Shown one piece after another: positions 28,740 through 36,639 of a DNA stretch of 64,000 bases. Source of the stretch: Scheffersomyces stipitis CBS 6054 (taxonomy: Eukaryota > Ascomycota > Pichiomycetes > Serinales > Debaryomycetaceae). The notes beneath the pieces are model-generated. The model was not told the DNA's origin, made no database searches, and saw only the letters and a list, made by a program, of their open reading frames with translations. The stretch lies in contig NC_009068.1 in NCBI RefSeq assembly GCF_000209165.1, positions 3,100,001-3,164,000 on the forward strand. The letters run 5' to 3'. Each line of letters starts with the position of its first letter. Positions within the stretch are counted from its first letter, which is position 1. Made by a program: the position numbers and the translations under genes.

Positions 28740-29791
28740 TCAGCGCTGGGATACTGAAGCGATAGGCGGTGGAGGAGGTAATTCCATAAGCTTCTTCATT
28801 TTTCTGGAACGGTCTTCGTCGTCTTTAATTCCCTGAGCTTCGAACTGTTGGATCTGAAGAGTCTTGTAGTAGCTCCATTTCAAGATGACAGATGTGATAG
28901 AGAAGAACTTGAAGTCTGGCCATAATGTGTCGACGAATTCAATCATGCAATTGAAATTAGCCTGCCAGAGCATGAAGTCGCTGAGTCTAGTGTGACCACT
29001 TGTTCTAATCAAGATATCCAACTCTGGCACGTCGGCACCAAAGTAATTGTTTTCTTTCAAAGTTTGTAAAGTGATTTCGTCCTTGGAAGGAATCTCTTGG
29101 ACTTGCACCTTTTCCGCAATATTCTTCATGGAAATTGCAATATCATCTCTTGAAGTATAAGGAAAACAAACATTGAGAGTACGGTTGTGTTTGGAATCCT
29201 TGGTGACAAGCTCTGCTCTTTCGAGATCTGCAAGGATATCTGGTGGAATGTAAGTTCTGTTTCCAATGATCCTGATTCTGACATTATTGAAACGAGCATA
29301 AGAATCTTCATGTTCAGAAATCTGGGTGATCTTATCTCTCAACAAGCCAAAGAGAGTATCGACTTCTTCCTGAGATCGATTGAAGTTCTCGATAGAGAAG
29401 GCATAGATGGTGACATGATCAATTCCGAGTCTATAGCAGACGTCTAGTACCTATAATGAAATGGTTAGTAGCTGCTCTAGCTTCTGCGTATACACATCTT
29501 TCTGTGTGATCGGTATCATAGATATGATCTATAGGTATATCATACGGTGAGCAACGTTTCTGCCCCCGAAATGTGACCCTCTTTAAGAGGCAAGTTCTTG
29601 GCTTTGGAGTATCTTCTATTGCCATCCATAATAAGAGCTACATGGTTTGGAATGGGACCTGTTTTCATGACTTCGATACAGAAGTCCTGGAAGAAACCGA
29701 AGAGATACGAGAAAAGTGGGAAATAAAGCACGAGATCAACAATTGCTTTGAAGGAGAACGACGAAAAGGGCGTCGAGGTTGTTTCAACCAT
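28740..29791 (-). CDS. RER2: Cis-prenyltransferase (dehydrodolichyl diphosphate synthase), two exons
   Basis: Spliced gene for a 318-aa UPP-synthase-family enzyme that extends FPP to long polyprenyl diphosphate for dolichol and N-glycosylation at the ER. Exon 1 is 29546-29791 (82 codons) and exon 2 is 28740-29450 (237 codons with stop); the junction falls between GAETLLT and VLDVCYRLG. The catalytic block HVALIMDGNRRYSK (Asp56) is in exon 1. AFSIENFNRS, NVCFPYTSRDDI and ILIRTSGHTRLSDFMLWQ are in exon 2, all family hallmarks. The N terminus has a hydrophobic helix (LVLYFPLFSYLFGFF). It could be the Rer2 or Srt1 orthologue. Either exon alone would look like a truncated gene. Confidence 0.92.
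29451..29545 (-). other. Intron of the cis-prenyltransferase gene
   Basis: 95-nt phase-0 intron. Donor GTATGA (slightly off the usual GTATGT), branch TACTAAC at 29470-29464 on the minus strand and acceptor TAG ending at 29451. Branch A to acceptor G is 14 nt. Removing it joins two conserved blocks in frame. Confidence 0.93.
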
Positions 29792-30301
29792 TTCTGACGT
29801 AATATATGTATTTGGGTCTCTATATGGTCTCGATGTGATAGATCTGTAGAAGAAGAACGAGATACGTGAAAAATGAGAACGGCTGCAAATTGTCGCATTT
29901 TTATAGCGCAGAGAAAAAATGGAATCTGCGACCAGAGTAAAGAGAGTCTTTATGGCAACATCTCACTGATAAGGGTGAAGAGCAAATAGAAGGTGATAAT
30001 GAATGAATGGTGTTAAAAACTTTATCATACAAACCCGTTTGTGCATTTCTCGGTTTTGAAGAATGAACGGTTTGCAACCTTGAATATTCGACTTCCTTGT
30101 GGCTAAGTTTTACAACGACTCTAATACATGATGCTGAGAAAAGTGACTCTATATGTTCCATTGAAAATAACATTATATTCAACCTATGAAGTGAAATGAT
30201 AAATGATAAGGTGCGACGACTTGTTTTCCACGTTGGAACTGTCTCTGTCTTATTAACATATGTACATGCGTTCAAGCACTTTGAATGAAGTATTCAAAAT
30301 T
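29792..30301. other. Intergenic: cis-prenyltransferase promoter and VMA12 3' end
   Basis: 510 bp, no supportable gene or named motif. Confidence 0.5.
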
Positions 30302-30952
30302 CTATTCTATTTTATTTTTAGGACCCAATTCAACTGTTCGTATCACCTTCTTGACCTCCTTCTTACTACGCTCCGTCTTTCTAGCTTCCTCAATCTTGTT
30401 CAAGTAGCCCAAATACACCACGACTTCTGCCACAAGCACCAACAAGGCAAAAAAGAGGCAAAGCAAAATCCGATAGCTATCTGGTAGTTTCCACGAAGAT
30501 TCCGTCCAGTACCAGATGGCATAGGCCACGCTCGCCACGCTGATCAAGATATTTACAATGGTGGTGATCTGGTTCTTGAGCTCTTTGCTGGCCATTGCTG
30601 GAGTAATGTCGGGAGCAGCGCTGTTTTCGTACAATGTCGAATACTGCGGTGCTGGGTTAACGAGCCTTTGGTATTCGTTTTCCTTTTCCTGAAGACGTAG
30701 TTTTTCCATCGATTTGACAAACTCCCTGGACTTGGGCTTGTCCAGAAGCTTCTCGTTCTTGTTCGGTATCTGCAATGAAGTCAACTTGAGAAGCTCCAAA
30801 AGCGAATCTGTTGGCTTGAATGCCTTGTAAAAGTTGATCAAGTCCACATGACTGATATCAGTTTTGGAAAGAACCGACTCTTTTATTTCTTTGCTGAGCG
30901 ATGATGCCGCTATGAGCTGTTCCAATTTGGGCGTTAAAGTGTATCTCGTCAT
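30302..30952 (-). CDS. VMA12: V-ATPase assembly factor Vma12/Vph2
   Basis: 216-aa ER membrane protein that, with Vma21 and Vma22, assembles the V-ATPase Vo sector. Length equals yeast Vma12 (215 aa). A soluble N-terminal half includes the family pattern YQRLVNPAPQYSTLY. Two membrane helices follow (IVNILISVASVAYAIWYW and YRILLCLFFALLVLVAEVVVYLGYL), joined by a short loop, leaving a cytosolic basic tail. The C terminus KNKIE satisfies K-x-K-x-x, a dilysine retrieval signal that suits ER residence. CACGTG lies 83 bp upstream of the ATG in an extended GTCACGTGAAAATCT context. Confidence 0.9.
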   Translation of the reverse strand: MTRYTLTPKLEQLIAASSLSKEIKESVLSKTDISHVDLINFYKAFKPTDSLLELLKLTSLQIPNKNEKLLDKPKSREFVKSMEKLRLQEKENEYQRLVNPAPQYSTLYENSAAPDITPAMASKELKNQITTIVNILISVASVAYAIWYWTESSWKLPDSYRILLCLFFALLVLVAEVVVYLGYLNKIEEARKTERSKKEVKKVIRTVELGPKNKIE

Positions 30953-31605
30953 GGTAGTAGTTACAGAATTGTAGATAAAGTGGGATTAGTACGGCCTGTA
31001 ATTATTGTAGACTTCTACGTCAATGTGAGGCTGGTCACGTGAAAATCTTTAAACTAGAGTGGGATTGTTCATGAGACTCCAACTGCCCAATGGATCAACT
31101 TAGGAATATACGTCTTCCAACTTAAGTAGGACCAACCATGGCAGTTACACTGAATGGCATAGCATCACCATAAACCGTTCCTGTAACTGGTTGGATACAA
31201 CCACGACGACATTAAATATGATTCTTGGAAAACATTCTTTCCGCACTATTAGAAAACGACAGCGCGGCGGAATGAAGAGGCTGCAGCTTGCTTCAAAGTC
31301 CAAACTTTATCTAAACTACAAATCGTATGCTAAGTAATGAAAAGAGGAGACCATATAGATTTGTGGGTCTTTGTCCTTCTTCGAAGTCTTCTAGCACTTC
31401 CTCTTGCCGTATCCTATCTCTTGACCGAAACGGAAAATCACAGAGTATAACCTGCACATATACGCGATATGTTTTTGATTTGACCCGATTGGGGTTAATT
31501 GTAACTTTTCAAATGTGCTTTATCTTCCTTATAAAACGAATAGATATCAATTTTTGCTTTTCCAAAGTCAGGAAACTGCTATAACTACCCCTAAGCATAC
31601 CCAAT
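30953..31605. other. Divergent intergenic region, VMA12 and CBS-PB1 gene
   Basis: 653 bp with the extended CACGTG motif at 31034-31050 near VMA12. No other named feature. Confidence 0.55.
31034..31050 (+). promoter_or_regulatory. Extended CACGTG element (GGTCACGTGAAAATCTT)
   Basis: CACGTG at 31036-31041 followed by AAAATCTTTAAACT, almost the same as the element at 33717-33737. It lies 83 bp before the VMA12 start. Confidence 0.55.
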
Positions 31606-33435
31606 ATGTCCAGCTTTAAGACCCCCAGAAAGTCTGGCAGTGCCACGTCTGGATCTTCCACTACAGCGGTAGATAGTGCTGTCTCAGATTCCAGAAAGAG
31701 ACAGACCAAGCGAGATGATGCTATCAGAAGAAGAATCGAAAACGACTTGAACAAGAAAAAAAGAGGAGGAACAAGAACCTCTCGCAATCGTAGAGCAGCT
31801 CCCGGAACTGTTTTATCGTTAAAGCCTACTGACCCCATCATTTGCAAGACTTCTTCTACAGTGTATGAAGTATCGCAGTTGATGACAGCTAGAAGAGAGA
31901 ACTGTGTGCTTGTGGTCAACGATGTAGGAGAGTTGTTGGGGATTTTCACAGCTAAGGATTTGGCTTTCAGAGTGGTTGGTTCGAGCTTGAATGCTAACTC
32001 AGTCACTATTGATCAGATCATGACTCCCAACCCACAGTGTGCAAATGCCAACGCTGCTGCGTCTGAAGCTTTGACTCTCATGGTGGAAAGAGGGTTCAGA
32101 CACTTGCCCGTTTTGGACGACAACAACCAGATCGTCGGTGTTTTGGATATTACTAAATGCTACGCCCAACAAATGGAGAAGTTGGAAAGGATGCATGCCT
32201 CTTCCAAAAAGTTGTACGAGGCTTTGGATTCTGTCCATTCAGAAATGGGCGTTGGACAGCAACCACTCCAGGTGTTCAAATATTTTGAGAACTTGAAGAG
32301 CAAGATGAACGGGCCCACTTTGGAGTCGGTTTTGGATGCAAACACCGTGCCAGTGTATAGCAATGTGAAGTCTACAGTGTATGAAGCTACTGTTCTCATG
32401 AAAGAGAACAGAACTACTGCAGTTCTTGTCAAGGATAATAATGACGAGGTCACGGGAATTTTCACCTCTAAAGATGTGGTATTACGAGTCATAGCTGCTG
32501 GTTTAGACCCCAAGAACTGTTCTATAGTCAGAGTCATGACTCCTCAGCCAGATGTAGCCAAGGTCAACTTGCCCATTCAGCAGGCTTTGAGGCAGATGTT
32601 CGAGGGCCATTACTTGAACTTACCTGTAGTCGGCGACCAAAACGATATCATCGGAATAGTGGAGGTGTTGAAGTTGACGTATGCCACTTTGAACCAAATT
32701 AAACAGCTTGAAACAGCTGACTCTGTAGAGCAATCAGGTGCTACTTTGGAGCAGCAGGATTCGGAGGGTCCAGCTTGGAACAAGTTCTGGACTTCGATGG
32801 ATGACGATGACAGCGATTCTGTCCACTCTGGTTCCATCACAGGAAGTGCTCCAGATGTGACAGCTTCTGAGTTCCAATCCTTTAACATCGACATCAAACC
32901 TTCTGACTCCATTTCCTACGTAGAGTCGCCCGTAAAGCCAGCTAGACAATCCACTTTATCTTCTCCAATTGAGGATGACTTACCCTTCACTTTCAAATTC
33001 AAATCCCCAGCCATTGAAGGAAGAGTGCACCGTATATCTATAAGAGCCAGCGAAGGGCTTGACAAGTTGCGGGCTTTGATGGACGCGAAATTGCACACTA
33101 AGGACTTTCAGAAATTGAAAGTGAGCAAAGATAATAGCGACGAATTGTATGCTATCAGTTACGTAGACGACGAAGGAGATATTGTTTCGATTACGTCTGA
33201 CAATGACCTTGTCGAATGTATTGCTATTAATACCAGACTAGACAATGACAAGGCAGACCTCTACCTTCATAACCCTCACGAGCATGCCCCAGTGGACACT
33301 ATCAAAAGAAGTCTTCACGACAAGAGAGCCAAGACGACTATTATCGAAGGTGTTTCCAACGAGTTGTTGATTTCAGGAGCTTTGGCGTTCTTGGCTTCAT
33401 CCATAGTTGTCGGCTTGACCCTTACTAGAAAATAG
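31606..33435 (+). CDS. Tail-anchored CBS-PB1 domain protein (Mug70-like)
   Basis: 609-aa protein with four CBS motifs in two pairs: about residues 72-125, 135-190, 240-300 and 305-360 (repeated DKD/TSKDV-type ends such as GIFTAKDLAFRVV and GIFTSKDVVLRVI). A PB1 domain follows at about 465-560 (FTFKFKSPAIEGRVHRISIRA ... VSITSDNDLVECI). One C-terminal membrane helix (ELLISGALAFLASSIVVGLTL) ends in TRK. The basic N terminus has many RR/KK pairs. The layout matches fission-yeast Mug70-type proteins; I recall no Saccharomyces counterpart. CBS pairs usually bind adenosyl ligands and PB1 mediates heterodimers, so it is likely a membrane-anchored sensor or adaptor. Function unknown. Confidence 0.88.
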   Translation: MSSFKTPRKSGSATSGSSTTAVDSAVSDSRKRQTKRDDAIRRRIENDLNKKKRGGTRTSRNRRAAPGTVLSLKPTDPIICKTSSTVYEVSQLMTARRENCVLVVNDVGELLGIFTAKDLAFRVVGSSLNANSVTIDQIMTPNPQCANANAAASEALTLMVERGFRHLPVLDDNNQIVGVLDITKCYAQQMEKLERMHASSKKLYEALDSVHSEMGVGQQPLQVFKYFENLKSKMNGPTLESVLDANTVPVYSNVKSTVYEATVLMKENRTTAVLVKDNNDEVTGIFTSKDVVLRVIAAGLDPKNCSIVRVMTPQPDVAKVNLPIQQALRQMFEGHYLNLPVVGDQNDIIGIVEVLKLTYATLNQIKQLETADSVEQSGATLEQQDSEGPAWNKFWTSMDDDDSDSVHSGSITGSAPDVTASEFQSFNIDIKPSDSISYVESPVKPARQSTLSSPIEDDLPFTFKFKSPAIEGRVHRISIRASEGLDKLRALMDAKLHTKDFQKLKVSKDNSDELYAISYVDDEGDIVSITSDNDLVECIAINTRLDNDKADLYLHNPHEHAPVDTIKRSLHDKRAKTTIIEGVSNELLISGALAFLASSIVVGLTLTRK

Positions 33436-33811
33436 ACTAATACGTATGTATATGTGTGAATGTAAATTGTGATACAAATGGCTGCGAAAAATGCTGCAGC
33501 AAAAGCAATAGATGGAACGGGAGCGATAATTTTCCAGATTCCGAAAAAAATTCAAATAGGTATAGGCTGTGGATATGTAATACATACATATTAATGGTGT
33601 ATGTATATTGTTTCTTCAATATCAGGAATCATACTTGATGTTCACCAGCTATCCATGATCCAATGAAAATCGTCACCTTTGTATTTATAAGCAAGACGGA
33701 ATTTTATTGTTCCGCGTCACGTGAAAATCTCCAAACTCGATTTTTCGATTCATATCTCTCCAACCTTGACTCCCTTTACTCTTCCACAGTCACCAGTCTG
33801 CCTGAATCGCA
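33436..33811. other. Intergenic: promoter of the AlaX-like gene
   Basis: 376 bp. It holds the extended CACGTG element at 33717-33737, 75-95 bp before the start codon. Confidence 0.55.
33717..33737 (+). promoter_or_regulatory. Extended CACGTG element
   Basis: CACGTG at 33718-33723 followed by AAAATCTCCAAACT. The core and A4-TCT flank are shared with the VMA12 element, and more loosely with REX4 and MRPS9. It ends about 75 bp before the AlaX-like start. Confidence 0.55.
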
Positions 33812-35152
33812 ATGACTACGGTTTCGTCTACTATTGTAGGTGCATTAGCCTGTCAAAGAAACTCCTTTCTCAAAACTTTCAAGACCCAGGTGGTTTCCAG
33901 TTTTGAATATGTTCCTCCACCCAGTTCTCGTGACAAGCAGAATAAGAACAAAAAGGTAAAGGACGAAGCTCCCAAGGAAATTAAGTATGCCGTAGAACTA
34001 GAAGATACAATTTTGTTCCCTGAAGGTGGCGGTCAGCCTTATGATAAGGGTTCATTGACTTTACCCAACAACGAAGTCGTTCATGTAACTAGTGTATTAA
34101 GAGACAAGTTAACGGCTTTGCATATCACGGATGCTCCCGTAGAACCAGGCACCGAGGTCACTGTGGATTTGGACTGGGATAGAAGAATTGACTTGATGCA
34201 ACAACACACGGGTCAACATTTGTTATCGGCTGTTTTTGACACCTACAAGTTGGAGACGTTGAGTTGGTCGATGGGAGAAATCATTAACTACATCGAATTG
34301 CCCGAAAAGGTCAGTGATGAAATCGTAGCTGAGGTTAATGCCAAGGTGAACAAGCTTATATTTGAAGCTATTCCCATTGAGGTAGTAACTCCCGATCAAC
34401 ATGGTGGAGAACTCGACTACTCTCACATTCCTGATGACTACGACTTGTCTCAAGGAATCATTAGAATCGTCAAGATTGGGCAGTTGGACGCTAATCCATG
34501 TTGCGGCACCCATTTGTCGTCAACATCGCAGATTCAGTCTATGTCGCTTTTGCACCAGGTTAGTGTCAGAGGTGGCCATTCTAGATTGTACTTCATCTGT
34601 GGAACGCGGGTGTACAAGTACTTAAGCAAGCAACATGAGCTCTTGAAGCTTGTCTCAGGCACTCATTTGTCGTGCCAGATCGAAGAAGTTGCCGACAAGG
34701 TTGCTCTTTTGAACTCCAACTACAGGAAGGCCCTTTCTCGTGAACAGAACTTGCTCAAAGAACTTGCGGCCGACGAAGCTAGCCGGATCTTCACCAGATT
34801 CAAAAACACAGATGCTAAAGTCGATTACGTCTACAGAGCCGAGAACAGCCCGGAATTCCTCATATTGGTACAGAAAGAATTGACCACTTTAATTAACAGT
34901 GATAAAGAATCAGGTGTCAACGTTACTGACGCCCAGACTGTAGTGTTGTTCAATGGAGACTATCCTTCGGGTACTGGAGGTATGGTAAAGATTCTTGGTC
35001 CACAAGCCGAGGTCCTTCAATCGGAGCTCAAGAGCAAGATCAAAAACTTGAAAGGTGGAGGAAAGGGAAATTCATTCCAAGGGAAGATAGCCAAGTATGA
35101 AAAGGGAGAATTGGAAACGCTATTCACGTACTTGGACACCTTCCGAAACTAA
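33812..35152 (+). CDS. Alanyl-tRNA editing protein (AlaX-like)
   Basis: 446-aa homologue of the AlaRS editing domain, similar to yeast YNL040W, which is thought to hydrolyse Ser/Gly mischarged on tRNA-Ala. The N-terminal beta domain includes LEDTILFPEGGGQPYDKGSL. The zinc site is formed by HTGQH (His132, His136) and the downstream C-C-G-T-H block (Cys231, His234), so all the usual ligands are present. The C-terminal region ends with a GGGKGNSFQGK segment like the C-Ala/DHHA1 tail. Length agrees with eukaryotic AlaX proteins of type II. Start ATG is clear. It converges on MRPS9. Confidence 0.88.
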   Translation: MTTVSSTIVGALACQRNSFLKTFKTQVVSSFEYVPPPSSRDKQNKNKKVKDEAPKEIKYAVELEDTILFPEGGGQPYDKGSLTLPNNEVVHVTSVLRDKLTALHITDAPVEPGTEVTVDLDWDRRIDLMQQHTGQHLLSAVFDTYKLETLSWSMGEIINYIELPEKVSDEIVAEVNAKVNKLIFEAIPIEVVTPDQHGGELDYSHIPDDYDLSQGIIRIVKIGQLDANPCCGTHLSSTSQIQSMSLLHQVSVRGGHSRLYFICGTRVYKYLSKQHELLKLVSGTHLSCQIEEVADKVALLNSNYRKALSREQNLLKELAADEASRIFTRFKNTDAKVDYVYRAENSPEFLILVQKELTTLINSDKESGVNVTDAQTVVLFNGDYPSGTGGMVKILGPQAEVLQSELKSKIKNLKGGGKGNSFQGKIAKYEKGELETLFTYLDTFRN

Positions 35153-35322
35153 TTGACGATATTTCTTTAATAGAATGTTAGAATTGATTTGTTAAAATAT
35201 ATTTTTACGTAAACTAATATGACTATAAGTACAATTGTAGACCGTTTGAATCTACGATACTTGCGACTGGTATGATACACTGTATTGTATAGATATGTAC
35301 ATGAATTGATATGTATAAGAGG

Positions 35323-36264
35323 TCAACGCTTAACCCAGGTAGGCGACTTTCTAGCCTTAACCTTACCAGGCTTCTTTCTTTCGACGTTTCTGGCATCAGA
35401 AGTCATCAAACCAGCCTTGGATAATCTAGGCTTGAGCAAAGGGTTGAACACAATGAGAGCCCTAGCAATGGCATACATGACAGCTTCAGTCTGTCCGGTG
35501 ACACCTCCACCAGAAACTTTGGCAAAGATATTATACTGACCCTCCTGACTGATTACCTGGAAAGGATATGCTATTTTCTTACGGTCCGTGTCTTTAGGGA
35601 AGTACTCTACAAGCGATTTACCATTGATCAAAGTATCACCTTCACCTCTAGTCAACCACACTTCAGCAAAAGAGACCTTTCTCTTAGATTTTCCGTAGGC
35701 TTTACCTTCTTCGTCCAATGTCCTGGCCTTCTTAGCTGCACCCGTGAAGTCACTGGCAGTGCTTCGATACGATTCTAGGATTTCACTGACTTCTCTAGGC
35801 ATCAACTCATGGTTGATACTTCTTAGTCTATGCAAAATGTTGGTCAACTCCTTGTAATGGATGTCTTTAAGTCTTGTTCCAGACTGGGTCTTCTTCTTGT
35901 ATGTCTCGAATGAGATGAATTTGCTGGTACGGAGTTCTTCGTCAGAAAGCACTCGGGTCGGCAAGTCGATATATTTTCTCAAAACTCCATTCAAAACATT
36001 CATGTTTTCGTCGTGAACAGGATTTCCTCCAAAGAAAGTTTTGAGAGTAGGAACCACTCTGATGCGCTCGTATTCGTAGTTGTTCAAGCCTGTACGACTC
36101 ATATTGCTTTGTACAGCTATTCTGACTCTGTTCTGCTCAAGTTTGGCTTTCAATGTAGCTGGGATAGGTGGTCTGGCTTCAATGTGTTCCTCGAGACGGA
36201 CAGCAGCTTGTGAGAAACTCCGGCTGGGAGCTCTCAAAGCCCTTATGCTGGAAAATTGCCTCAT
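35323..36264 (-). CDS. MRPS9: Mitochondrial small ribosomal subunit protein uS9m
   Basis: 313-aa mitochondrial S9. The first ATG is at 36264 (MRQFSSIRALRAPSRSFSQAA), an ideal basic presequence; the frame continues upstream only from a GTG codon. The C-terminal 130 residues form the S9 domain: KRKVSFAEVWLTRGEGDTLINGKSLVEYFP, YNIFAKVSGGGVTGQTEAVMYAIARAL, and the terminal GLMTSDARNVERKKPGKVKARKSPTWVKR, with the K-R end that reaches the P-site tRNA. Slightly longer than yeast Mrps9 (278 aa) through a central insert. CACGTG lies 117 bp upstream. Confidence 0.95.
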   Translation of the reverse strand: MRQFSSIRALRAPSRSFSQAAVRLEEHIEARPPIPATLKAKLEQNRVRIAVQSNMSRTGLNNYEYERIRVVPTLKTFFGGNPVHDENMNVLNGVLRKYIDLPTRVLSDEELRTSKFISFETYKKKTQSGTRLKDIHYKELTNILHRLRSINHELMPREVSEILESYRSTASDFTGAAKKARTLDEEGKAYGKSKRKVSFAEVWLTRGEGDTLINGKSLVEYFPKDTDRKKIAYPFQVISQEGQYNIFAKVSGGGVTGQTEAVMYAIARALIVFNPLLKPRLSKAGLMTSDARNVERKKPGKVKARKSPTWVKR

Positions 36265-36639
36265 TTCTATATTATTTTCGTGGCCGTATCTGTGGTTCTC
36301 GTGGAGTTCTTGTAGAGAGAATTGCCCTAAAATTTTGAAGGTTTGGAAAACTTTTCTGACTGTGCACGACTTTGTTGAAGTCACGTGAAAACCTAAAACA
36401 CTATAGAGACAGAGAGAAACTAGTAAATGAAGCAGTATTGTTCAATCCCTAGATATAGTAGAATAGTAGTACGGTCTATAATGTCTATGTTCTTCAGAGT
36501 TACCATGATCTCGAACTTTCCTTACAATTTGCGTCTCTACATCTATTCATCATCATTATCTATTATATCCCTAACCTAGTCATTATAATACAAAAGCAGA
36601 AGAGTACCCAATCGCCTGTAACCTCACTTATATAGCTCC
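36265..36639. other. Intergenic: MRPS9 promoter and SNT1 3' end
   Basis: 375 bp. It holds TCACGTGAAAACC at 36381-36393, the fourth member of the extended CACGTG set. The rest is AT-rich. Confidence 0.55.
36381..36393 (+). promoter_or_regulatory. CACGTG element upstream of MRPS9
   Basis: TCACGTGAAAACC; CACGTG at 36382-36387, 117 bp from the MRPS9 start. Confidence 0.5.

Noticed and set aside
29846..30300. tRNA genes anywhere in the window
   Set aside because: I looked for B-box sequences (GGTTCGANTCC and its complement) in intergenic regions and found none with a matching A box. A computed scan would be decisive.
35323..36384. 353-aa version of MRPS9
   Set aside because: The first 40 residues start from GTG; the ATG at 36264 gives a textbook mitochondrial presequence.
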